DNA of 64,000 nt from Ostrinia nubilalis (Eukaryota; Arthropoda; Insecta; Lepidoptera; Crambidae). Below are positions 33,843 to 44,491 of this stretch, in pieces. Under the pieces are notes generated by a model, which made no database searches, had not been told where the DNA came from, and saw only the letters and a program-made list of their open reading frames with translations. The stretch lies in assembly GCF_963855985.1 (NCBI RefSeq), contig NW_026973566.1, positions 62,001 through 126,000 on the forward strand, written 5' to 3'. A program made the translations under genes and the position numbers. The first letter of the stretch is position 1. Every line of letters begins with the position of its first letter.

Positions 33843-35206
33843 ATGAAAGCTGCCACAAAAGCCACAAACCAGCCGAAGCCAAAGCAGAAGCCGGTACCCC
33901 TGACTGACCCACGATCGACCACGCGTAGGACTTCTGTGGATGCTCCAGTGGCAGCCACGAAGTCATCGCCAGCTGAAAAACCCAAGGGTAAGGTTCAGGA
34001 GGGTCGCGTTTGGCTCGTAAAGGCCAAAACGCATGTGACTGAGTCTCGAAATCTGCGAGGTGACCTGAAGGAGGAACTACTGACGGCGGTAGACAAACTC
34101 TACCAACTTCTAAAGGAGACAGTGGCTGAACTTGAAGATGAAAAGAGGAAAAACGGGGAAACAAAGGACAAGGGGAAGGAAGAAGAAGGAAGGAAGAAGA
34201 AGGAAGGAAGAAGGATGATAGAGTAGAAGGAAAACATCAGGATAGCGAGGCTGTAGATTGTAGAGCACAACAAGAAGAGATGTTCAGACTCCTAAGAGAG
34301 CAGAGTGCCAAGATTGACCAAACTAATCTCGAATTGATAAAGCTCAGGGAGTCTGTCGATCACAGCCAAGCAGTAGCAGCTACCCAGAGAGCGTCTTACG
34401 CCCAAGTCGTAGCTGACCAGAACAGAAGACAGGGGAGCGATAGGAGCTCTTTACACTCCATCGTCGTCACTTCTCGCGATGAGGCTAAGGACAGCGAAGA
34501 GGTCCTGAAAGAGGTCCGCCAGGCTGTCAACGCCAAAGACGGCTGGGTGACTGTAGAGAGGGTGAGGAGGGTGAAGGACAGGAAGGTCATATTAGGATGC
34601 AGAACAATCGAGGAACGCCAGAAGGTTCAGGAGCGGTTGAAGAGTGCAGGAGATCGGCTGCTTGTCGAAGAAATGAAAAACCAGGACCCGATGCTGGCCC
34701 TCAAGGATGTACTATCGTACAACAGCAATGACGATGTCATCGCAGCCTTGAGGAACCAGAACGGAGGGGTTTTCCACGGCCTCGACAAGGCAGACGATAG
34801 GGTAGAGTTCAAGTTTCGCCGGAAAGCGAGGAACCCGCTCATGAGCCACGTCATACTTAGAGTGTCACCACAGATATATAACCGCATGATGCACAACGGC
34901 ACGGTCCACATTGACATGCAGAGGGTGAGGGTCGAAGACCAATCCCCCCTGGTACAATGTTCGATGTGCCTGGCATACGGACACAACAGACGCTTCTGTA
35001 AGGAGACCGTGCCGAGGTGCAGTCATTGTGGTGGAGCGCACATGCGCAGTGAATGTGCAGAGTGGTTGGCAACGGCGGCACCAACGTGTTGCAACTGCGT
35101 AGCGGCCAAAGTTGACACTTCGACGGAGCATAACGCCTTTAGCTCTGAGTGCCCTGTGCGTAGGAGGTGGGAGGCACTGGCTAGAGCTAAAGTAGCGTAT
35201 TGCTAA
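33843..35206 (+). pseudogene. R1-type LINE ORF1 (Gag-like), frameshifted
   Basis: The first frame (33843-34226) encodes a basic Pro/Lys-rich start and a KLYQLLKETVAELEDEK coiled coil. It ends in a GA-rich stretch (34140-34215), where the frame shifts; the second frame is open from there to 35206. It contains an esterase-free RNA-binding middle and three zinc knuckles of the CCHC type (CSMCLAYGHNRRFC, CSHCGGAHMRSEC, CCNC...). ORF1 proteins coat LINE RNA and direct it to the nucleus. The shift could also reflect length change in the GA repeat. Confidence 0.75.
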
Positions 35207-35247
35207 GGGCAACGATGGCGTTTCCGGGGCAGGCAGCCCCGCCAGAG

Positions 35248-35325
35248 GATATACAGCAGCCCAAGCAAACCTCCAGAGGAAGGAACTGGCAACCCTCGAA
35301 CTCATGATTGAGGCCAGTGAGTAGT
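35248..35325 (+). pseudogene. LINE ORF2 N-terminus (endonuclease start), truncated
   Basis: Just after ORF1 a short frame reads QANLQRKELATLELMIEAS, which resembles the first strand and helix of EEP endonucleases in R1-clade ORF2 (compare GQLNLHNDKIATLELDRL in the intact LINE at 48387). It then meets a stop and the similarity ends. Confidence 0.45.
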
Positions 35326-35420
35326 AGGGAATTGGGTTCTCTGGCTCACGGTCGTTCAACATAATCAGAGTTTTAGTTTTCAGTCTAAGTGAATCGTTCA
35401 ACTATAGAGCGCTCTCGAGA

Positions 35421-35436
35421 GGCGCTTTACAGCGCC
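35421..35436 (+). other. Histone-type stem-loop sequence
   Basis: GGCGCTTTACAGCGCC forms a 6-bp stem (9 bp with flanks) and a 4-base loop. It fits the metazoan histone 3' stem-loop pattern GGCNCTTTNCAGNGCC with one compensated pair. No histone gene is near, so it may be coincidence. Confidence 0.3.
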
Positions 35437-35685
35437 TCTTAAGCGCGCAACGAGTTGTTGTTGTTGTTGGTTAAATATTGTCGCCAAGATTGAGTGGCAG
35501 ACGTTTCAATAATGTTACTGTAATGACCGGTATAGGTCAAACACAAGTAGTCAGCACAGAATACATTTTATGTTGTGTAATGATTAACGATCGAATTGGA
35601 GGAATGCCCATCAGTCGAGTGCCAATTGATTAGTAATAACGATGATTTGAGTAATGATATTAGTGATGTAGAGGCCACTGAGTGA

Positions 35686-36130
35686 TAGTCACAGGGATGA
35701 CTACCACTATGTTCGTAATCACAGGGATGATTGCGATGTGTGATGTAATCACAGGGATGATTACATAATTTTGACTTGATGACGGACCATAGACTTTCGA
35801 CTTATGACGATATCGTGATCACAGGGATGATTGCGATTAGTAATGTAGTCACAGGGATGATTACATTATTTTGGAACCTATAGTCACAGGGATGACTTGG
35901 GGTGTAGTGTGCAGTTACAGGGATAATTGCAATAGTAGTCACAGGGATGATTACTTTATTTTGAAACCTATAGTCACAGGGATGACTTGGGTATTGTGCA
36001 GTTACAGGGATAATTGCAATAGTAGTCACAGGGATGATTACTTTATTTTGAAACCTATAGTCACAGGGATGATTACTAGTGATTGTTACAGGGATAACAT
36101 TCACTCATTTTGAGAGTCACAGGGATGGCT
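35686..36130 (+). repeat. Array of 14 co-varying hairpins with CAGGGA loop
   Basis: Fourteen copies of a core TCACAGGGATGA or TTACAGGGATAA occur every 25-70 bp. In most of them the bases on both sides are complementary, giving stems of 5-10 bp around a fixed CAGGGA loop. The stems differ in sequence between copies but stay paired, often through G-T pairs on this strand (e.g. CGTGATCA/TGATTGCG at 35812, AATGTAGTCA/TGATTACATT at 35842, GAGAGTCA/TGGCTTTC at 36113). That pattern suggests structure kept in a plus-strand RNA. Function unknown. Confidence 0.75.
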
Positions 36131-38029
36131 TTCAAAGTTGTGGCACTTACATACCTACTATTCATGATGATTTCTTTAAATTTGACTAAAAGGCACTTGT
36201 ACTTTTTGGCTTTTCTCTAGTATTTTCGTTAAAGTACGATTTATAGGACAAAGGTAGTTTTCAGTTGATGAATTTTCATGTTTTACCATCTGGTAGAAGG
36301 TAGTTGTTTGCCAATTAGTATTACGTCCAAGCGAGTGATAATTTAATCTTAATTCAAAATAATTTTTGGTTTGGCTCAGTGGTACAAATGGTATCAAAAA
36401 AAGGGGGCCGTTAAGAACATGCAATAAATTACGTCACGTGCTCAATCACGCGTGACCTCAGCTGAGTTTACAATGAATGAAGATGTTATTGTAAATTATT
36501 TGGTTCCTAGGTGGTAGGTTAACCGCTGATGTGAATATTATCGATACGGACGTACGTGACGGATGTAAATAGACTAAAACTATTAGAATTGCTTAAATAG
36601 ACTTCCTGAATTCCTTGTCGGTTTACCTTGTAGGTACTCGTTTAGTAGAATACGGGCGGTGAGCTTAAAATAAGATTTCATCTTAGGAAACTAGCAGCCT
36701 TGCCACTTTGCACTTGCGTACCTACTATTCATGATCAATTGAGAAGAATGCCATAGGGTTATGTACCAGTCTAAAGTTGAAGTCGAGGTACATGCTGATC
36801 ACAGTTGTGGTGATGATGATTATTTTTCTGTAATGGGAACTCGATTTTGCTCTTGAGCCGTAAATCGTGGTGTGTAGTCGGTGAGTGATGCACACGGTGG
36901 CAGAGGACGTGGTCTTGGTAGACCGTAGTGTGTAGTCCGTGGGTGATGCACACAGTGTTGTGATGGTACTTAATGGTACAGTTTCAGTAATGGTGATTAC
37001 TGTGGCATATGGAGATACTCGAGTGTCCTACGAATTTATTAGTGACTAAGATTATTGAAGTGTTGAAGTTAATGATCATGTTACATAGCCCTGGCTACTT
37101 CTATGTTCTTAAAAAGTGTCGATTTTAGAAAATAATTAGAATTGAGTTAGTTTACTTTCATGTTTTAATAGCAGTGATTATGGTAGCGATTGGTAGTGTA
37201 ATTATGAACATTGGATTGCAATGAAATTAGAACGCCTGAGGTAGACGTGTCTAATGTAGTACAAAAATGCTAGATAAAGTATTTGGTAGATGAGTGTACT
37301 TGATGGAGGTACATTGCTTTTTCATGGATGATAATGAATCCCCTACATTCATATGGAGATGGACCTTAAACCAGTTGAAGGATTAGTCGATCAAAGCTCA
37401 ATTATTTTAAAGTTCTTTTTCTCAGTATCGTAGTATGCAAGTCACTCAGATTGCTTGCATCTCCCGTGCATTCGTAGTCGTAAGCGTAAATCGGGCTTGA
37501 TTTCCCGTAGCAGTGCGGCCATGACTGTGAATGGCATGCGTTTGGCGGGGAGGTATAAACGATCGCTGTGTGTCCACCGGATTGTTTGTATTCGGGTACC
37601 GGAGGGAGGTAGCCCATGATTGTGTTTTATTTGGGCACTGGATGAAAGTAGCCCATGATGTGTTGTATTCGGGTACCGGATGGAGGTAGCCCATGTTTGT
37701 GATATGGTGTAAGAAACAATCGGATGGAGATGAAGAGTATTGTTTACTGCTTTGCTGACCTTAGTTATTATGATGTAGTTTATTGAGATTTGATGGACCT
37801 TAATCTCTATTGTGTTTTGATAATGTATCAAGCGATCGCTAGGTACATAGTAGCGTACGTGTGGTACGTGTCTCGCTGTATCGCACCTGCCGCGTTTCCG
37901 AATAGTCATCCGTTAAAATCTAACTGATCGTTGATTATTTCGTATTAAATTCTAATTGATTGTGGGAATAGACGTCTATTCTGCAAATAGAGACTAATAT
38001 TTCGAGTTTTCCCGCCATGTCTGACCCAC
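36131..38029. other. Non-coding, with short internal repeats
   Basis: A direct repeat TACCTACTATTCATGAT occurs at about 36150 and 36719. TGTGTAGTC.GTG.GTGATGCACAC occurs twice near 36870-36950. Three units of GGTACCGGA.GGAGGTAGCCCATG lie at 37591-37700. The reading frames across these repeats do not resemble proteins. It is probably long untranslated sequence of a gypsy-related element. Confidence 0.5.
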
Positions 38030-38215
38030 TTTATAATGAGTCAACCCATCTACCTTCGTTTCAAATTGTGGAAATCTGTGATGGTGACCGTTATGTTTTA
38101 AGATCCCTAATTAACAAACGTGTATTGAGTATTCACATGATCGTGGCAGGAAGACTCCTGAAGGCCCAGTACCTATTGAGATTGTGAGGGAAACGAGTTG
38201 GATAACTAAGTTCCA
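38030..38215 (+). pseudogene. Gypsy integrase C-terminal remnant
   Basis: The plus strand reads LPSFQIVEICDGDRYVLRSL, the same kind of segment as MEILEILPNDRYKV in the element at 1-1059. A shift follows before PVPIEIV-like text near 38175. Only this tail of pol is present, so the element lost its coding part. The 19-bp satellite and LTR-like sequence after it fit a gypsy 3' end. Confidence 0.55.
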
Positions 38216-38683
38216 TCTAATTAATTACAAGCACAGGTTTCTCAATTGTTTGGTCGGAGATTGTACCAGGATGCCGTAGCCGTAGCCTATTAGAAACTGG
38301 TATCTACTCTGAGTAGTCCGTGGGAATTCGGTAGTGCGATAGTTCTGGGTGGTGCAGTAGGATCTGGCAGTGTGTAGCTAAGATCATAAAGTCATTGGTT
38401 GATTGACTTAGGCTCCCGAGGTAGGGTAGCAAAATGTGGACCGTGATTGTGATACCTGGGACTCATTCAATTTTTGAAGTAATTTTTGGTAATGATGATT
38501 TACCACATGGTCTTAGTGACTTCAATGTAGCAATTATTAGGAATTGTGAATAGTAGTGATTGGATTCCTATAAGCTAGGTAGTTTCTAATAGATAGCTAT
38601 GGTTACTAGTTAGAAACACTAGACATCTATTTGGATGGCTTTTATTTGGAAGAGTGGATAGAGTATAGTAAACTAGTAGTAGA

Positions 38684-39186
38684 AAGAGTAACTAGTTGTA
38701 GAAAGAGTAACTAGTTGTAGAAAGAGTAACTAGTTGTAGAAAGAGTAACTAGTTGTAGAAAGAGTAACTAGTTGTAGAAAGAGTAACTAGTTGTAGAAAG
38801 AGTAACTAGTTGTAGAAAGAGTAACTAGTTGTAGAAAGAGTAACTAGTTGTAGAAAGAGTAACTAGTTGTAGAAAGAGTAACTAGTTGTAGAAAGAGTAA
38901 CTAGTTGTAGAAAGAGTAACTAGTTGTAGAAAGAGTAACTAGTTGTAGAAAGAGTAACTAGTTGTAGAAAGAGTAACTAGTTGTAGAAAGAGTAACTAGT
39001 TGTAGAAAGAGTAACTAGTTGTAGAAAGAGTAACTAGTTGTAGAAAGAGTAACTAGTTGTAGAAAGAGTAACTAGTTGTAGAAAGAGTAACTAGTTGTAG
39101 AAAGAGTAACTAGTTGTAGAAAGAGTAACTAGTTGTAGAAAGAGTAACTAGTTGTAGAAAGAGTAACTAGTTGTAGAAAGAGTATC
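38684..39186 (+). repeat. 19-bp satellite, about 26 copies
   Basis: The unit TAGTTGTAGAAAGAGTAAC repeats head to tail almost without variation, which points to recent expansion. It sits between a gypsy pol remnant and an LTR-like segment. Confidence 0.95.
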
Positions 39187-39259
39187 TAGTAGTACTGAAA
39201 GTTTAGTTTCCTCATTTCTGAAAGCACATAAGTTGCTTGAAATAGGATTGGCCGAGCGG

Positions 39260-39655
39260 ATACTGTGCTGTTCTTTTGGTTTTTTCAGATGATCACACGA
39301 GGACGTGTGACACGCAGGATGGCCGTGTCGCAGACGGTCATGAGTACGGACACTAAAGTGAAACGCAAGTGCGCCACCTAGCGGCGAATCGGCGCAACAC
39401 CGCTTTGGCGCGCTTTGACAGAGTCGTAACGGTCACGGCGGGACGGATCGAACTCACTTTCGCTCCGGACGCCGACAAGAGAAGACATCGTCACGGAACT
39501 GTCCCACGTTTCACCTAGTGCCTATTTTATCGCTCGACGAAGTCTAGATTGTAGTACTAAGAACTAAGTGCTGATTTTAAACTTTGTTTGACGATTATTA
39601 AAAGTGTTCGAACACAAGTCTCATTCTCATTGCACGATACCCTATTTCGCCCACA
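39260..39655 (+). mobile_element. LTR-like segment of a gypsy-related element
   Basis: GC-richer sequence after the satellite, containing an inverted TCACACGAGGACGTGTGA and ending near GCCCACA. The position after a pol tail suggests a 3' LTR, but there is no second copy to define borders. Confidence 0.35.
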
Positions 39656-39689
39656 ATATCTGAGGTTCGAATCCCTGACGAGCCGACAA

Positions 39690-40508
39690 GTATATGTTAG
39701 GATGCTTTGTTTTTAACAATTCTTGCTCATAAAATGCGCCTAAAATAGCTCTTTTTCCTGCATCTTCAATTATGTATGTTGGTGGAGATGTTTTTTGTAC
39801 TTTGATAATCTTGAATATTTCTGCTGACCAATTAGGTGTATAACCTTTTTCAAATAATCCCTTATGTTTGCTTATTCGCACATAATCCCCGACACTAAAC
39901 TTGAGTCTCTTCACTATTCTGTTCGATAGTTTGATATACCTATCGCGCAATATCTGAACATTATTTTTATTTACATTTACAGGCTTTAGCCCTATAGTTC
40001 TATGTTAAGCATGATTATATTTATGAATCGCGTCATTTAAAGTGCCGTCAATCCATTTGTAATTACCTTTTAGACTAAATAATTTATACATTTTCGTTTT
40101 CAATGTTCTAATAAATCTTTCTGCTATAGAAGCCTTTTTAACAGAATACGTGGAATAATGTCTGATATTAAGTTTCTTTAAAATTTTCTTTAGGTCACTA
40201 TTATAAAACTCTGTTCCGAAGTCAGTTTGCAAATTTTTTGGTACACGTCCATTACCGAATAAATCAGTAAAAGCTTCACATATATCATGTTTTGTTTTTC
40301 GTTTTAATGGATAGGCCCATGCATATTTTGAGAAAGTATCAATAACTACTAAAATATATTTATAACCATTGTTTTCTTCAGAGACAGCTTGCATATCGAT
40401 TAGATCAGCTTGCCACAAGTCATCAATATCTTTCATAATAACTCTTCGTCGTGGAAAATTGACCCTCACATTTTTGTGTATTTCATTAATCACATCGGCT
40501 TTACTCAT
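39690..40508 (-). pseudogene. Polinton-type integrase, one in-frame stop
   Basis: ATG at 40508 overlaps the end of the upstream gene by four bases (ATGA). The DDE core shows Asp in QADLIDM, Asp in LQTDFGTEF and Glu in SIAERF. A TAA at 40005-40007 interrupts the frame, which then continues in the same frame into a chromodomain/SH3-like tail (KFSVGDYVRISKHKGLFEKGYTPNWSAEIFKI). The tail loses similarity near 39690, where other sequence begins. The usual N-terminal zinc part is not present in this frame. One nonsense change is the only lesion seen. Confidence 0.85.
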
Positions 40509-40864
40509 TTTTTGGATTTATTTGATTTTTTTTCAATATTATTTATTTTTATAGTCAATTCACTCAACTTATGATTAGTTGACTGAATGACTTGCAGACA
40601 TTTATCTATGGATTTATATAATAAATCTTTTTCTATAGTATTTTTGATATCTATCTTTTCAAAGATATCTTCAATAGATTTATCAACATACTCCTTGTTT
40701 ACGCTATCTGTAGCTTGAACTGGTAATTTTAAAATTCGTATGATTTTATCTTGTGCATCTAAAATAATATCACTCACACGTTTTAGAGAACAATCAACTA
40801 TCATTAAATCATTTTTAATTCTTTTGTTTTTATATGCATGATGACCGAATTTGTCAACGTTCAT
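40505..40864 (-). CDS. Small fibre-like/coiled-coil protein of the Polinton-like element
   Basis: 119 residues starting MNVDKFGHHAYKNKR. The middle, KLPVQATDSVNKEYVDKSI, matches the P-x-x-x-TDAVNKxYVD pattern found in phage and virus fibre or collar proteins. It is followed by a Lys/Glu/Ile-rich helical tail (DIFEKIDIKNTIEKDL...) that may trimerise. It overlaps the integrase start by four bases, so the two are probably expressed together. A structural role is inference. Confidence 0.55.
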   Translation of the reverse strand: MNVDKFGHHAYKNKRIKNDLMIVDCSLKRVSDIILDAQDKIIRILKLPVQATDSVNKEYVDKSIEDIFEKIDIKNTIEKDLLYKSIDKCLQVIQSTNHKLSELTIKINNIEKKSNKSKK

Positions 40865-40916
40865 ATTGAAAGTTTGTGAGACACTATATAAAAATAAAAT
40901 ATGTTCCTGCTTTTAT

Positions 40917-41849
40917 TTATTCTTTAATAATACCGCATTCTTTTAATTCTTCAATAATAGATAAAATTTCGTTATTATGATTAGTATTTCCAGCTTCTTT
41001 TGAGGCAATCAATAATTTTAATCTTTCAATCAACTCATTAGGATCATCCCAGTATACTAAATCAGTATTAGATCTATACGTTTTAAAGTTTGTCAAATTT
41101 CCACCATGCTTTTCTGAATTAGTATTACTGAATAACGGTTTGATTATTTCACGGTATTTAGCGCTTTTATCACCTTTGATCTGTCCGTTAGGATGGTAAT
41201 CTCTTCTATGTGCGTTGGTAATGGAAAGCATATTTTTATATTTAATTTTATCATTTTCAGAAACCAAACTTAAATCAGGTTTCTTGGATAAAATCAATTC
41301 TCGTAGTCCAGGTGTTAATTCATATCGTTCATTATCAATAGTTATGAAATATTTAGTATCACAACCCGGGACATTATCCATTTTAGAAATCACTACTTTT
41401 GAATTACCCATAAATACATTTCTATGAAGACTTCGTATTCCACATGGAATATTAATGTTTTCATAAATATCGAACAGATCATCTTTCACTAATGACCTTA
41501 GTAAAATATCTCGATCCTCATCCTCATCATCGTACAAGTTAGAGCTTTTATATGAAATGTTTGTTTTTTCACTTTCATCGTCATTACCTTCTTCATCATT
41601 AATAACTGTATTACTATAGTTTAAATCTTTGAAATATTCGCTTGGTGTACTATTCTTATGTTGAAATAGTTTATTATCATTATTACAACTATTTTCAACC
41701 AAGGTTTTAATAGGAACGGTTACAGGGTTCAGTAACTTTTTCATAGTTAAGTCAGTTTGATCCTCTTCATTTTTCATTTGTTTTATTTTTGCCTTAATAG
41801 ATTTAACTGATTTAATTAATTGGTGTGTAATATTTTCTTCCATAATCAC
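40917..41849 (-). CDS. DUF8207-like protein of the Polinton-like element
   Basis: 310 residues. The first 140 are charged and disordered with an acidic run (EEGNDDESEK). The second half has the compact ELTPGLRELILSKKPDLS and NAHRRDYHPNGQIKGDKSAKY region, which I recognise from proteins found repeatedly beside Polinton-type polymerases in insects (DUF8207). Function is unknown. The ATG at 41849 (MIMEEN) or the next one three codons later is the start. The gene is open throughout. Confidence 0.65.
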   Translation of the reverse strand: MIMEENITHQLIKSVKSIKAKIKQMKNEEDQTDLTMKKLLNPVTVPIKTLVENSCNNDNKLFQHKNSTPSEYFKDLNYSNTVINDEEGNDDESEKTNISYKSSNLYDDEDEDRDILLRSLVKDDLFDIYENINIPCGIRSLHRNVFMGNSKVVISKMDNVPGCDTKYFITIDNERYELTPGLRELILSKKPDLSLVSENDKIKYKNMLSITNAHRRDYHPNGQIKGDKSAKYREIIKPLFSNTNSEKHGGNLTNFKTYRSNTDLVYWDDPNELIERLKLLIASKEAGNTNHNNEILSIIEELKECGIIKE

Positions 41850-41959
41850 AACACATCCATCAATTGTAATAGAAATAAAGATACTAATATTTTTACCATG
41901 TCAACCGATTTTTATTAGTGAATGATTTCCTTCATGTTAAAATTATAGCTCAGTACGTT

Positions 41960-42643
41960 TTACAAAATTATGAATACATCGAACTTTTTTCTATATCTCC
42001 CCTCTGCAATAGGCCTGTCTTTATCAATTACTAGAAAATTGTGTTGATCTTTCCAAATTTCTGAGCATATATTTTTAAAAGAATGCCAAGTCATGTCAGT
42101 GTTAACATGCTCATTGTAAATATGTTTCAGATTAGTATCGTCTTGTTTAAAGATTATTAAAAAGTTAGCGTTATCACGTACCAATTGTTTTGGTATTTTA
42201 GAGTATGTTTGTGACAAGTAAAAGCAATCAATATTGTGGTGTCTACCCATCGTAAAATAATTGCGAATTATTGATTGTTGATTACATACAACGTCATCAA
42301 ATATAATGATGGAATTCGGGAGAGCATCTTTAGGAAGAAGAACTTCATCATGCTCATTGAATCTAAAAAACTTTACCTTATCTACTCTTTTTAACACATT
42401 TTGTAAAAAGCAGTATTTAGGTTGAAAAGCTGTTTTAGAATATAAATAAACGTGACGAAACTTCAAACCATTTTCGTGTAATAATAAACTTATCATAACG
42501 TTTGTTTTCCCACAATTTGAAGGACCACAAGTTATACACCTTATTGTATTAGGCAAAAGCTTACTATGCCTCACACCCAGCTGTTTAGTATCAACATTCA
42601 AATTATTAACGTCCAACGAAAGAGTTTGTTTAACGAGCTTCAT
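41960..42643 (-). CDS. A32-like DNA packaging ATPase (FtsK/HerA superfamily)
   Basis: 227 residues. Walker A is GPSNCGKT (40-47) and Walker B SIIIFDDV (about 111-118, Asp116/117). A later YLSQTYSKIPKQLVRDN segment is the sensor region of poxvirus A32-type and Polinton ATPases, which pump genome DNA into capsids. ATG at 42643 is the first in frame. The gene is open and all key residues are present, although the neighbouring polymerase and integrase are broken. Confidence 0.9.
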   Translation of the reverse strand: MKLVKQTLSLDVNNLNVDTKQLGVRHSKLLPNTIRCITCGPSNCGKTNVMISLLLHENGLKFRHVYLYSKTAFQPKYCFLQNVLKRVDKVKFFRFNEHDEVLLPKDALPNSIIIFDDVVCNQQSIIRNYFTMGRHHNIDCFYLSQTYSKIPKQLVRDNANFLIIFKQDDTNLKHIYNEHVNTDMTWHSFKNICSEIWKDQHNFLVIDKDRPIAEGRYRKKFDVFIIL

Positions 42644-42649
42644 TATGGA

Positions 42650-42969
42650 TGTGAGGGCTGGAAGTATGTGTAGCTTCCTTAAATATGATTCGAAATGTAA
42701 TCTACCTAGTTAATCATTTGTTTGTTCTTTGTTTGGGTGTAGGAACAATTAAAAGTCTTAAATCAATATATCATAGGCAATTATATTTTCATATAATAAT
42801 ATTATCTATTAACAAATTATAAAACATACAATATTTGAATTATATTTACACTTATTAGTACTAACATACCAGAGACATAGATAGACATACCATTTAGCAA
42901 AATACAATTAATATCAGCTTATACACACGGTATAATTTATGAAATGTAAGTACAATATAAAATTTGCGA
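42650..42969. other. No gene
   Basis: AT-rich spacer between the ATPase and polymerase genes, about 320 bp, with AATAAA-like signals on both strands. Confidence 0.6.
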
Positions 42970-43962
42970 TCAAAATAAAGTATCACAATGCCCCCACGGT
43001 AAAGTTTCTATTTGATTTGACATAACTTGTCGTTTATCGTCCTGTCTATTTAAAACCAGTTTGTTAATTCTCTGTGAATATATAACATGTTTTAAAGATC
43101 TTATTAAATTCATTTTACATCTTATATTTATATTTTTATGTAATGTGTTTTCATAGTGACTCGATTTCAGTTTCTTAGTTACAGACTTCGATACACCTTT
43201 TGCTTTTTTAATCAAGGTTTTCATACTCTCGATACAATAGAGTTTTGCCCGCAAACCAATAAACTGTTTAATAATATCACCACCCATTTCATCTTTAAAA
43301 AGACCTGGTATTTTTGCATTCAAGCCAGGCATACTATAAACATTGTTCTTTTCATAATTACTGGTATCGTAATAAGCAATTTTTTTTTTTAATTTCTGTA
43401 TAGAAGTCATTACAATTTACCAAATAAAGTAAACTGTCGGTGTCAGTATAACATAATTTTACTTTATCGTTATACTTCTGTTTAATAAAATTATAGTGAA
43501 AATTATACATATGTTGTTTTGCATATTCAAGAACTGAAAACCCTATGTATATTGGTCTATCTAAAATAATCTTTTCTAATTTTAATTGAATTGCAACAAA
43601 ATTTTCTGAAAATACGGATACACTTTTTAAGTTGGGTTTTGATATTAGTTTTTCTGCCCCAATTTCTTTATTGGTTTTATTATTCATGTCTCTCCATTTT
43701 GTAACCAACCTAACGTCAACCTGTTTTCTTCTGTTTTCAATAGTCTTTCCAAAAATAGCGTTATTCAAAAGTTTAAAAAAGTCTTTTTCAAATGTGGAAG
43801 ATGACTTTTGACGCAAATTTGTATTTAAATCTATGTATTTAGCTAAAAAATTATGCTGTCGAAAACGTATCACTCGATGAACTTTTTTCAATACTAAACC
43901 ATTTCGCATGCATTCTTTTAAGTATACATAATGGATAACGTAATAAAACTTGTCATATAAAA
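42970..43962 (-). pseudogene. Polinton PolB, C-terminal segment, frameshifted
   Basis: Protein-primed family B polymerase. This segment carries motif B (LLNNAIFGKTIENRR) and the catalytic motif C (CYTDTDSLLYLV). Near 43381-43391 an A-run on the coding strand has changed length, and the last 130 codons continue in another frame to a stop at 42970 (ending in a family-typical LPWGH). The upstream end is cut by the foldback at 43963-44491. Confidence 0.88.
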
Positions 43963-44491
43963 GACAATGCCGGAAATTGGCGTCTTTTTTTTTTCGCGCG
44001 GCCATCGACCAAACTTTGTTTTTTGATTACAAAATAGTGTAATAAACCAAACTTGTTACGACATGTATACCTCTAAACTCAGTCTGAACTGAGTTACGAG
44101 CATTAGAAGTTTGATAATTTTCATACTAGATTTGCTTTTTGCGCGCAAAGTTTTGTAAGAAATTGCAACAAAATAGTGAGATTGTATGTGTAAACAAACA
44201 ATACCATCCATTAAAGGCTCCAGACATCAGTATGGAGCAGAATCAGCGCAATAAAAAATTAGCGGAATATTTTGTTGCAATTTCTTACAAAACTTGCGCA
44301 CAAAAAGCAAATCTTAGTATGAAAATCATCAAACTTCTAATGCTCGTAACTCAGTTCAGACTGAGTTTAGAGGTATACATGCCGTAGTAAGTTTGGTTTA
44401 TTACACTATTTTGTAATCAAAAAACAAAGTTTGGTCGATGGCCGCGCGAAAAAAAAAAGACGCCACTTTCCATACAAAATCTGGCATTGCC
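43963..44491. mobile_element. Palindromic foldback MITE in PolB, 529 bp
   Basis: Two halves are inverted copies: outer GGCAATGCC..., then GGCGTCTTTTTTTTTTCGCG and GGCCATCGACCAAACTTTG, down to a short centre near 44210. A few bases are missing from the left outer end. No clear target duplication is visible. It separates PolB motif A from motif B. Confidence 0.85.

Larger units (their letters stand above)
33836..35330 (+). mobile_element. R1-type LINE, 5' part only
   Basis: An ORF1 (Gag-like) is followed by the very start of an ORF2. The sequence then changes near 35330, so the RT is missing. The GC content is higher than in the neighbours, as often seen for R1-clade ORF1. Confidence 0.65.

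Noticed and set aside
35802..36113. Repeat-encoded proteins on both strands over the hairpin array
   Set aside because: Units are spaced irregularly and the frame is not kept between related units; the conserved feature is base pairing.
38684..39186. CRISPR-like array
   Set aside because: Head-to-tail 19-bp units with no variable spacers in a eukaryotic genome.
39656..39690. Possible tRNA gene (GGTTCGAATCC box)
   Set aside because: Only a T-arm-like piece is present; the stem pairs poorly and no D arm, anticodon arm or acceptor partner is found.
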